Assembly: GCA_018712885.1 (NCBI GenBank)
Contig: DVGE01000180.1
Span: 1-12,537, forward strand
From: Candidatus Pullichristensenella stercoripullorum
GTDB taxonomy: Bacteria; Bacillota; Clostridia; Christensenellales; Aristaeellaceae
Direction: 5' to 3'
DNA length: 12,537 nt
Below, one piece after another: positions 6,465 through 11,974 of this stretch. The notes beneath the pieces are model-generated. The model ran no database searches. It was not told where the DNA came from and worked only from the letters and a program-made list of their open reading frames with translations. The stretch's first letter is position 1; each line of letters opens with the position of its first letter. A program made the position numbers and the translations under genes.

Positions 6465-6495
6465 AACGCGACGGCGGCATGCCCTCGCGTTTTTT
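6465..6495 (+). terminator. rho-independent terminator after the metallophosphoesterase
   Basis: AACGCGA (6465-6471) pairs with TCGCGTT (6485-6491) around a 13-nt loop, followed by a T6 tract (6490-6495). It begins 8 nt after the stop codon. Confidence 0.8.
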
Positions 6496-6508
6496 CTCGA
6501 CCAAATAC

Positions 6509-6537
6509 CTGTAAACTTAACGTTTCCGTCGTATAAT
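6509..6537 (+). promoter_or_regulatory. promoter of the PaaK-ACT-alr unit
   Basis: A perfect TATAAT (6532-6537) lies 17 bp downstream of a weaker -35 match, CTGTAA (6509-6514). The spacer includes AAACTTAACGTTT, which has AAAC/GTTT arms in inverted orientation. The predicted transcription start is near 6543. Confidence 0.65.
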
Positions 6538-6596
6538 AATACAAAATCATTCAACGCAGGGGGGTGTTGCGCTTGTCCGCAACCAGAGAGCACGAT

Positions 6597-7892
6597 ATGT
6601 TTGACCCGAAAATGGAAGCCATCAGCCGCGATGAGCTTCACGCCCTCCAGTCCGAGCGCCTGCGCTGGACGGTGAAACACGAATACGACAACGTCCCCGT
6701 CTACCGCGCGCGCATGGACGCCAAGGGCATCCGCCCCGAGGACATCCGCGATGTAGACGATCTCAAATATTTGCCCTTCATGGAGAAGACCGACCTGCGC
6801 GACCAGTTCCCCTACGGCCTGCTCGCCACGCCTTTGCACGACATCGTGCGCATCCAGGGCTCCAGCGGCACCACCGGCCGCCCCATCGTCTCCGGCTATA
6901 CGCAGCATGATGTGGACGTGTGGACCGAACTGATGGCGCGCTGCATCTCCGCCGCGGGCGGCGGCGCGGACGACATCGTCCAGGTCTCCTACGGCTACGG
7001 CCTCTTCACCGGCGGCCTCGGCGCGCATCAGGGCGCGGGCAAGCTGGGGGCCACGGTCATCCCCATGTCCAGCGGCAACACCCAGCGCCAGATCATGATG
7101 ATCAAGGAACTGGGCGCCACCATGCTCTGCTGCACGCCCTCCTACGCGCTGTATCTGGGCGAGTCCATCCGCGAGGCGGGCATCCCCGTGTCCGACCTCA
7201 AGCTCAAGGCCGGCTGCTTCGGTGCCGAGCCGTGGACGGAGGAGATGCGCAAGCAGATCGAGGAACTTCTCGGCATCAACGCCTACGACGTCTACGGCCT
7301 TACCGAGATCGCCGGCCCCGGCGTGGGCTTTGAGTGCGTGGCCAAGCACGGCATGCACGTCAGCGAGGACCACGTCATCCCCGAGATCATCGACCCCGTC
7401 ACCGAACAACCCCTGCCCTACCGCACGCCGGGCGAGCTGGTGTTCACCACCATCACCAAGGAAGGCATGCCGATGCTGCGCTACCGCACGCACGACATCT
7501 GCACCCTGGACGACACGCCCTGCGAGTGCGGCCGCACGCTGGTGCGCATGGGCCGGATCACCGGCCGCACGGACGACATGATCGTCGTGCGCGGCGTCAA
7601 CGTCTTCCCCACGCAGATCGAGAGCGTGCTCGTCGGTCTCGAAGGCGTGGCCCCGCACTACCTGCTGGTGGTCGATCGCGTCCGCTCCGCCGACACCCTC
7701 GAAGTGCAGGTGGAGATGACCGAGGATATGGTCTCCGATACCGTGTCGCACATCCAGGGTCTGGCGCGCACCATCCACGAGCGCATCAAGTCCGTGGTGG
7801 GCATCTCCACGGACGTCAAGCTCGTCGCGCCCAAGTCCATCCCGCGTTCCGAAGGCAAGGCCAAGCGCGTCATCGACAAACGCAAGCTCTGA
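6597..7892 (+). CDS. phenylacetate-CoA ligase (PaaK-type, AMP-forming)
   Basis: The 431-residue enzyme of the ANL superfamily activates an aryl acid such as phenylacetate with ATP and CoA. The phosphate-binding loop is SSGTTGRP (89-96). The adenylate motif is YGLTEIAGPG (233-242), followed by YRTHD. The hinge region is GRTDDMIVVRGVNVFPTQIE from residue 323, and the C-terminal catalytic lysine is K421 in SEGKAKRV. In anaerobes this form pairs with indolepyruvate oxidoreductase in aromatic amino-acid fermentation; no iorAB is visible here. ATG 6597 gives the usual family start (MFDPKMEAISRDEL). However, the strong AGGGGGGTG at 6558-6566 would better serve the in-frame TTG at 6573, which would add eight residues. 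An ACT-domain gene follows 17 nt downstream. The exact aryl substrate is not determined. Confidence 0.91.
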   Translation: MFDPKMEAISRDELHALQSERLRWTVKHEYDNVPVYRARMDAKGIRPEDIRDVDDLKYLPFMEKTDLRDQFPYGLLATPLHDIVRIQGSSGTTGRPIVSGYTQHDVDVWTELMARCISAAGGGADDIVQVSYGYGLFTGGLGAHQGAGKLGATVIPMSSGNTQRQIMMIKELGATMLCCTPSYALYLGESIREAGIPVSDLKLKAGCFGAEPWTEEMRKQIEELLGINAYDVYGLTEIAGPGVGFECVAKHGMHVSEDHVIPEIIDPVTEQPLPYRTPGELVFTTITKEGMPMLRYRTHDICTLDDTPCECGRTLVRMGRITGRTDDMIVVRGVNVFPTQIESVLVGLEGVAPHYLLVVDRVRSADTLEVQVEMTEDMVSDTVSHIQGLARTIHERIKSVVGISTDVKLVAPKSIPRSEGKAKRVIDKRKL

Positions 7893-7909
7893 TCGAAAGG
7901 GGGACTACC

Positions 7910-8347
7910 ATGTTCATCAAGCAGATCTCCGTCTTTCTCGAGAACAAGCGCGGCAGCTTCCGCATGCTCACCGAGCTGCTGGGCAAGAACGGCATCGACC
8001 TTCTGGCCGTCTCCATCGCCGACACCAAGAACTTCGGCATCGTCCGCTGCGTGGTGCGCGGCACCGAGTGCGACAAGGCGCTGGAGCTTCTCAAAAACGC
8101 CGATTACTCCACCCGCGTCAACAACGTCATCTGCGTGGCCGTGCCGGATCGTCCCTGCGGCCTTGCCGAGGTGCTGGCGCTTCTGGACGACAACGACCTC
8201 TTCATCGAGTACACCTATTCCTTCGTGCGCGGCCGCGAGAACAACGCCCTGATCATCCTCCGCCTTTCGGAGCAGGAGCGCGGTGTCAAGCTCTTTGCCG
8301 ACAACGGCGTGCGCGTGCTTTCGCAGGACGAGGTGGACGCGCTGTGA
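7910..8347 (+). CDS. tandem ACT-domain protein (partner of PaaK-type ligase)
   Basis: The 145-residue protein is made of two consecutive ACT domains, about residues 3-70 and 72-142. It has typical openings such as KQISVFLENKRGSFRML and later ICVAVPDRPCGLAEVL, where conserved Gly residues follow the first strand. ACT domains bind small ligands, usually amino acids, at dimer interfaces. Stand-alone ACT proteins next to phenylacetate-CoA ligase genes are a familiar arrangement and are thought to sense aromatic amino acids or their acids. No catalytic domain is attached. GGGGG at 7899-7903, within GAAAGGGGGA, supports ATG 7910. The stop codon overlaps the GTG start of alanine racemase as GTGA, so translation of the two is probably coupled. 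The specific ligand and any effect on PaaK or Alr are unknown. Confidence 0.88.
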   Translation: MFIKQISVFLENKRGSFRMLTELLGKNGIDLLAVSIADTKNFGIVRCVVRGTECDKALELLKNADYSTRVNNVICVAVPDRPCGLAEVLALLDDNDLFIEYTYSFVRGRENNALIILRLSEQERGVKLFADNGVRVLSQDEVDAL

Positions 8348-9438
8348 GAAGCACCTGCCTGACCGTATCCCTTTCCGCCATCGAGGAAAACTACCGCAGG
8401 ATCCGCGCGGCCCTCGCGCCGCGGGTCAAGGTCATCGCCGTGGTCAAGGCCGACGCCTATGGCCACGGCGCCGTTCCCGTCGCCCGACGCCTCGAGGCCG
8501 CGGGCGCGGACATGTTCGCCGTCGCCATCCTGGAGGAGGCGCTTGCCCTGCGCGAAGCGGGCGTTACGCGCCCCATCCTCATCCTCGGCGGCGTCGCCCC
8601 CGGCGATGAGCGCGAGGCCGTGCGTGCGCGCGTCTCTCCGGCGGTGTTCGCGCCGGACGCCCTTGCGCGTCTGGAAGCCGCTGCCGTCGCCGAAAACGCC
8701 CCCGCCCATGCCCACCTCAAAGTGGATACCGGCATGGCCCGCATCGGCACGCGCGGCGACGCGGAACTGGACGAGCTGCTTTCGCGCTGGCGCGACTGCC
8801 CCCACGTGGTCATGGAAGGCATGTTCACCCACTTCGCCGTCGCCGACACGCAGGAGGACTTCACCCGCGCGCAGGACGCCGCCTTCCAACGCGCCGTCGC
8901 GCGCGTGCACAGCGCCGGTTTCGCCCCCCTCGTCCACGACGCGGCGACCACGGCCATCCGCTATCCCGATCTGCGCCACGACGCCGTGCGCCCCGGCATC
9001 GGCCTCTATGGGTACTGCATGCGCGAAGTGCCCGGCCTGCGAATGGCCCAGCGCCTCACGGCAAAGCCCGTGCGCATCGCTTGGATCGAGGCGGGGGAGA
9101 CGGTCGGCTATGGCCGCACCTTCGCCGCCCCGCGCCGCACGAAGGTGATGACCGTGCCCATCGGCTACGGCGACGGCTACCCGCGCGCGCTCGGCAACCG
9201 CGCCGATCTGCTGGTGTGCGGCAAGCGCGCCCCCATCATTGGCCGCGTCTGCATGGACATGCTCATGGCCGACGTCACGGACATCCCCGAGGTCGCCATG
9301 GACAGCGAGGTCGTCCTCCTCGGCGCGCAGGGCGGCGAATGCATCGACGCCGCCGAGCTGGCGCAAAAGTGCGATACCATCCCCTACGAGATCATGCTCG
9401 GCTTCTCCCCGCGCGTGCGCCGGGTGTGGGAAGACTGA
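8344..9438 (+). CDS. alr: alanine racemase
   Basis: The 364-residue fold-type III PLP enzyme interconverts L- and D-alanine, supplying D-alanine for peptidoglycan. The PLP lysine is K35 in VVKADAYGHG. The second catalytic base is Y275 in PIGYGDGYPR. Other signatures are HLKVDTGMARIG, FTHFAVAD, RPGIGLYG and GRVCMDM. Length and order match the bacterial enzyme: an N-terminal barrel followed by a C-terminal beta domain beginning near residue 230. GTG 8344 overlaps the preceding ACT gene stop by 4 nt and gives a normal N-terminus (TVSLSAIEENYRRIR). Its position as the last gene of a PaaK-ACT transcript is unusual functionally and may be incidental. A terminator follows immediately. The catalytic residues and length are those of a normal active enzyme. 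Confidence 0.96.
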   Translation: MRSTCLTVSLSAIEENYRRIRAALAPRVKVIAVVKADAYGHGAVPVARRLEAAGADMFAVAILEEALALREAGVTRPILILGGVAPGDEREAVRARVSPAVFAPDALARLEAAAVAENAPAHAHLKVDTGMARIGTRGDAELDELLSRWRDCPHVVMEGMFTHFAVADTQEDFTRAQDAAFQRAVARVHSAGFAPLVHDAATTAIRYPDLRHDAVRPGIGLYGYCMREVPGLRMAQRLTAKPVRIAWIEAGETVGYGRTFAAPRRTKVMTVPIGYGDGYPRALGNRADLLVCGKRAPIIGRVCMDMLMADVTDIPEVAMDSEVVLLGAQGGECIDAAELAQKCDTIPYEIMLGFSPRVRRVWED

Positions 9439-9453
9439 CGGGCGGGCCGCGCG

Positions 9454-9481
9454 AAAACCGCTTTGTCTAAGGGCGGTTTTT
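9454..9481 (+). terminator. rho-independent terminator after alr
   Basis: AAAACCGC (9454-9461) pairs with GCGGTTTT (9473-9480) around an 11-nt loop and ends in T5 (9477-9481). The 127 nt from here to the rsmD -35 box contains no gene. It holds a second GGCGCT followed by a T6 run near 9555-9564 and a small TTTCGA/TCGAAA inverted repeat. Confidence 0.8.
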
Positions 9482-9607
9482 GCCTTTCCAGCGCCCAAAT
9501 TGCCGCCGCAAGCGTCAAAAACAGGCGCTCATGGCGGACAGGAGCCCGGAAACGGCGCTTTTTTGCAGCCTTTGCGCAGAAATTTCGATTTTATTTCGAA
9601 AAAACAC

Positions 9608-9637
9608 TTGGCAAATGTTGCACAAATATGATATAAT
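9608..9637 (+). promoter_or_regulatory. promoter of the rsmD-coaD unit
   Basis: TTGGCA (9608-9613) and a perfect TATAAT (9632-9637) are spaced by 18 bp in the most AT-rich part of the window. The predicted start is near 9644, giving a leader of about 20 nt with the ribosome binding site GGTGAGG at 9654-9660. A 6-bp inverted repeat (TTTCGA 9583-9588, TCGAAA 9596-9601) lies just upstream. Confidence 0.8.
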
Positions 9638-9662
9638 TACGACAAATAGCGTGGGTGAGGCT

Positions 9663-10220
9663 ATGCGCATAATAGCAGGAGAGGCGAAGGGCCGGAAACT
9701 GTACGCGCCGGGCGGCGAGGATACGCGCCCGACGGCGGACAGGATCCGTGAGTCTGTCTTTGGCATTTTGGGGCCTCGCGTGCTGGAAGCGCGTGTGCTC
9801 GACCTCTTTGGCGGCACGGGCGCGCTGGCGCTGGAGGCGCTCAGCCGGGGCGCGGCGCGCGCGACCATCGTGGACAGCAGCGTCAAGGCCGTCGCCTGCA
9901 TCCGCCGCAACGCCGAAGCCGTGCTGGGCGCGGACATGGCGCGCGCGGAGATATTCCGCGCCGACTACCGTCAGGCCATCGAGCGCCTCGCGCAGCCGTT
10001 TGACCTCGTGTTCCTCGACCCGCCCTACCGCATGGAAACGGCCTATGGCGACGCCCTGACGCGCCTGCGCCAGCGCGGGCTGCTGGCCGAAGGAGCGCTG
10101 GCGATCCTCGAACGGGCCGAAGCGCGCGCCATCGCTCTGCCGGAGGGGTTTTCCGTCCGCGACGCGCGGCGCTATGGCGAGACCTGCGTGGAATTCATCG
10201 CTGAAGGGGAAGAGGCATGA
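9663..10220 (+). CDS. rsmD: 16S rRNA (guanine(966)-N(2))-methyltransferase RsmD
   Basis: The 185-residue Rossmann-fold enzyme methylates the exocyclic amine of G966 (E. coli numbering) in 16S rRNA, using S-adenosylmethionine. The N-terminal signature is MRIIAGEAKGRKL, then TRPTADRIRESVFGIL. The SAM-binding motif I is LDLFGGTGALALEALSRGA (from residue 46), and the catalytic motif is DPPY (119-122) after LVFLD. Length is normal. ATG 9663 is 20-odd nt after the predicted transcription start and just behind a GGTGAGG site. Longer in-frame versions would run through the promoter. The stop overlaps the coaD start as ATGA. rsmD followed by coaD is one of the most conserved bacterial gene pairs, which strengthens both calls. 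Confidence 0.96.
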   Translation: MRIIAGEAKGRKLYAPGGEDTRPTADRIRESVFGILGPRVLEARVLDLFGGTGALALEALSRGAARATIVDSSVKAVACIRRNAEAVLGADMARAEIFRADYRQAIERLAQPFDLVFLDPPYRMETAYGDALTRLRQRGLLAEGALAILERAEARAIALPEGFSVRDARRYGETCVEFIAEGEEA

Positions 10221-10714
10221 GGGTCATCTATGCGGGCAGCTTTTCGCCGCCCACGCTCGGGCATCTGGACATCATCCGCCGCGCTTCGGCGCTGTTTGAC
10301 GAAGTGGTGGTGGCCGTGCTCTCCCAGTCGGAGAAACAGTATCTGTTCTCTCTGGAAAAACGGCGGGAGATGCTCGCGCGCGTGACGGGCGATCTCGCCA
10401 ACGTGCGCGTGGTGGCGGATACGGGCATGCTCGTGGAGCTCGCCCGGCGCGAGGGCGCGGAGGCGATCCTGCGCGGCATCCGCGACGCCAGCGACCTGCC
10501 CCTGGAGATGCAGATGGCCACGGCCAACCGCGCCATCGGCGGTCTGGACACGGTATTTCTGGTCTGTTCGCCGGTGTACAGCCTGCTTTCATCGTCCATC
10601 GTGCGCGACTGTGCGCGGCACGGCGCGCCGATTAAGAGCATGGTGCCCGAGCAGATCGTCAACGATATTTACGCGGCGTGTATCCCGGCGCCGGATCTGA
10701 AAAGGAGTGTGTAA
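10217..10714 (+). CDS. coaD: pantetheine-phosphate adenylyltransferase
   Basis: The 165-residue nucleotidyltransferase joins 4'-phosphopantetheine and ATP to give dephospho-CoA, the fourth step from pantothenate to CoA. Visible family residues are H16 in the TxGH-type motif (PPTLGH), K40 in SEKQ, the RGIR motif after EAILRGIRD, and LSSSIVRD near residue 125. One departure stands out. The nearly invariant aspartate in GSFDPxTxGH is S10 here (AGSFSPPTLGH). The change is in an otherwise typical protein, so activity is likely but the site deserves a check. It overlaps rsmD by 4 nt (ATGA), consistent with translational coupling. The following gene starts 1 nt after its stop, and AAAGGAG within the last coaD codons serves as that gene's ribosome binding site. 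The right-edge ECF subunit might supply the pathway's vitamin, but that is inference. Confidence 0.95.
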   Translation: MRVIYAGSFSPPTLGHLDIIRRASALFDEVVVAVLSQSEKQYLFSLEKRREMLARVTGDLANVRVVADTGMLVELARREGAEAILRGIRDASDLPLEMQMATANRAIGGLDTVFLVCSPVYSLLSSSIVRDCARHGAPIKSMVPEQIVNDIYAACIPAPDLKRSV

Positions 10715-10715
10715 G

Positions 10716-11357
10716 ATGGAGCGCGATCAGGAGAGATTCTACGAGGATGAGCTTGAACCCCGCGAGGATACCGTCGCGGAGCAGGAGACCGACGAGGTCG
10801 ATGACCTGAAGTTCTTCCTGGAGCTGCTCAAACTCATTCGCATGGCCATCAACGCCGGCGCCAACGTGCCGCTGACGAATAAAAAGATCATCGACGCCGA
10901 CAAGTGCCTGCGCATCATCGACGATATGGAGAAAAACCTCCCCGACGCGGTGCAGTACGGCATGAAGATGTACAACGAACGCGAACGCCTGATGACCAAC
11001 GCCGAGACCACGGCCATGAACCGCGTCACCAGCGCCGAGATGCGCGCCAACGCCGCTCTGGAAAAGGCCAAGGAGGAAGTCTCCCAGCGCCTCGCCGACG
11101 CCGAGAACCGCGCGCACGACATCATCGCCGACGCGCAGGAGCGCGCCGACCACATGCTCGACGAAAGCGAGATCGTCCGCCGCGCCCGCGAGGAAGCGCG
11201 CATCATCAAGAACGACGCCCGCGTCGAGGCCAACGAGCTGCGCATCAAGGCCAGCCAGGACGCCTACAAGGTGCTCTCCGCCGTGGAGGGCGAGCTTTCC
11301 CAGTCCCTCAACACCATCCGCCGCCGCCGCGCCGAACTGGGCGCGGAGAGCGAATAA
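10716..11357 (+). CDS. coiled-coil protein of unknown function (ATP synthase subunit-like coiled coil)
   Basis: The 213-residue protein has no catalytic motif that I can see. The first 30 residues are acidic. Residues of about 31-85 (FFLELLKLIRMAINAG, NKKIIDADKCLRII) look like a short helical domain. The rest, from about 90 to 210, is one long charged, alanine-rich helix typical of a coiled coil. Such helices produce superficial similarity to V-type ATPase subunit H/E or DivIVA, and database labels based on this should be distrusted. No membrane segment or signal peptide is present. ATG 10716 has AAAGGAG upstream and lies 1 nt after the coaD stop; a GTG at 10707 is closer to that site and less likely. 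A helical protein in this position after coaD appears in other clostridia as far as I recall, suggesting a conserved but uncharacterised role. Confidence 0.75.
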   Translation: MERDQERFYEDELEPREDTVAEQETDEVDDLKFFLELLKLIRMAINAGANVPLTNKKIIDADKCLRIIDDMEKNLPDAVQYGMKMYNERERLMTNAETTAMNRVTSAEMRANAALEKAKEEVSQRLADAENRAHDIIADAQERADHMLDESEIVRRAREEARIIKNDARVEANELRIKASQDAYKVLSAVEGELSQSLNTIRRRRAELGAESE

Positions 11358-11371
11358 GCGCCGGATACGAC

Positions 11372-11410
11372 CGCGCCGCCCCGGACGTTTTCCTGTCCGT
11401 GGGCGGCGCG
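11372..11410 (+). terminator. large hairpin between the convergent coiled-coil and cupin genes
   Basis: CGCGCCGCCC (11372-11381) pairs perfectly with GGGCGGCGCG (11401-11410). Inside it CGGAC (11382-11386) pairs with GTCCG (11395-11399), with T11400 bulged. A T4 run follows on the plus strand at 11416-11419. It is very stable but has a weak T-tract, so it is a probable rather than classic terminator. On the minus strand no T-run follows it. Confidence 0.6.
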
Positions 11411-11411
11411 C

Positions 11412-11427
11412 GGCGTTTTGGAACGCC
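11412..11427. terminator. short palindromic hairpin at the 3' end of the cupin gene
   Basis: GGCGTT (11412-11417) and AACGCC (11422-11427) flank TTGG. On the minus strand this hairpin overlaps the cupin stop codon by one base and comes just before the larger hairpin. It may help end or protect the cupin transcript. There is no T-tract, so the call is weak. Confidence 0.35.
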
Positions 11428-11768
11428 TAGTCCTTGATGATGACGGCGACCAGCACAAGGTCGGTGTCGCCGATGTTCTCCACCGAATGGCCGTGGCCGG
11501 AGAAGGTGGCCATGGAGTCGCCGGGGTGGACGAACGCCTCCACATCGTCGTCCATCACGCGGCCTTCGCCCTCGAGGAAGAGGAACATCTCCGTTTCGTT
11601 CTCGTGCACGTGATGGCCGATGGACGCGCCGGGCGCGAGGCGGATCTCGGAAAACAGCCGGGCGTTGCCGGGCAGTTCCTTGCTGGCGGGGGTCAGAAGC
11701 GCCGCGCCGGCGCCGCCGCGCATGTGTTCGCGCGTTTCGGTGACGCGCTCGGACTTGCGGGTGATCAT
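11427..11768 (-). CDS. single-domain cupin protein
   Basis: The 113-residue protein is a small beta-barrel cupin. Motif 1 is present as GHHVHENETEMFLFLEG. It contributes the metal ligands H53, H55 and E60, with the family spacing G(x5)HxH(x4)E(x6)G. Motif 2 is represented by HPGDSMATFSGHGHSVEN with the fourth ligand H94 and N98. No second domain is attached, so it could be an isomerase, a ligand-binding protein or a small dioxygenase-like enzyme; the sequence does not decide. The ATG at 11768-11766 (minus strand) was chosen because a perfect AGGAGGTG (11785-11778) lies about 9 nt upstream. A GTG at 11780 is in frame but is part of that Shine-Dalgarno. It is the only minus-strand gene, has its own promoter and is divergent from the ECF gene. 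Confidence 0.87.
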   Translation of the reverse strand: MITRKSERVTETREHMRGGAGAALLTPASKELPGNARLFSEIRLAPGASIGHHVHENETEMFLFLEGEGRVMDDDVEAFVHPGDSMATFSGHGHSVENIGDTDLVLVAVIIKD

Positions 11769-11777
11769 GGGGACATA

Positions 11778-11785
11778 CACCTCCT
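11778..11785 (-). promoter_or_regulatory. ribosome binding site of the cupin gene
   Basis: AGGAGGTG on the minus strand is a perfect match to the 16S rRNA tail. It rules out the overlapping in-frame GTG as start and selects the ATG at 11768. Confidence 0.8.
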
Positions 11786-11800
11786 GTGTTTTCTACCGCC

Positions 11801-11829
11801 ATTATACCATCCCGCGGCCCATCTTACAA
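11801..11829 (-). promoter_or_regulatory. promoter of the cupin gene
   Basis: Read on the minus strand, TTGTAA (11829-11824) and a perfect TATAAT (11806-11801) are separated by exactly 17 bp. The predicted start is near 11795, just upstream of the Shine-Dalgarno. Confidence 0.8.
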
Positions 11830-11837
11830 CGATTTTT

Positions 11838-11877
11838 ACACAATAGCATACAAAACCATGCGTTCTTGTGTTATAAT
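11838..11877 (+). promoter_or_regulatory. extended -10 promoter of the ECF gene with inverted repeat
   Basis: TGTTATAAT (11869-11877) is an extended -10 element. Only a weak -35 is present (TACAAA at 11849-11854, 17-bp spacing). An inverted repeat, ACACAA (11838-11843) and TTGTGT (11866-11871), with an inner GCAT/ATGC pair (11846-11849 and 11858-11861), overlaps the promoter. It lies between the two divergent starts and could be an operator. Confidence 0.65.
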
Positions 11878-11974
11878 GTGCGCGTCGGCATCCGCAGGGA
11901 GCCGAACGCAGTTTCCCGGCCGCCACATATTTCGTAGGGTATCGAACGACGAACTCGAACGGAGGGACCTTTCC
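11878..11974 (+). promoter_or_regulatory. leader of the ECF transporter gene with possible structure
   Basis: About 95 nt separate the -10 box from ATG 11975. CGTCGGC (11883-11889) can pair with GCCGAACG (11901-11908) with one bulged A. An alternative stem, GGGA (11897-11900) with TCCC (11914-11917), would disrupt it. TCGAACG occurs twice (11942-11948 and 11955-11961), the second copy running into the Shine-Dalgarno GGAGGG (11961-11966). ECF S-component genes are often preceded by riboswitches. I do not recognise any known class here. Confidence 0.3.

Noticed and set aside
6396..7778. Long open frame on the minus strand opposite the phenylacetate-CoA ligase, about 460 codons
   Set aside because: It crosses the terminator and promoter upstream of the ligase, lacks a ribosome binding site and domain motifs, and is explained by codon bias of the real gene.
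8215..9498. Long open frame on the minus strand opposite alr, about 427 codons
   Set aside because: Antisense to an alanine racemase with all catalytic residues; composition typical of shadow translation.
11878..11974. Tetrahydrofolate-type riboswitch in front of the ECF gene
   Set aside because: I compared from memory with the conserved core of that class and found no matching segments. A covariance search would be needed to be certain.
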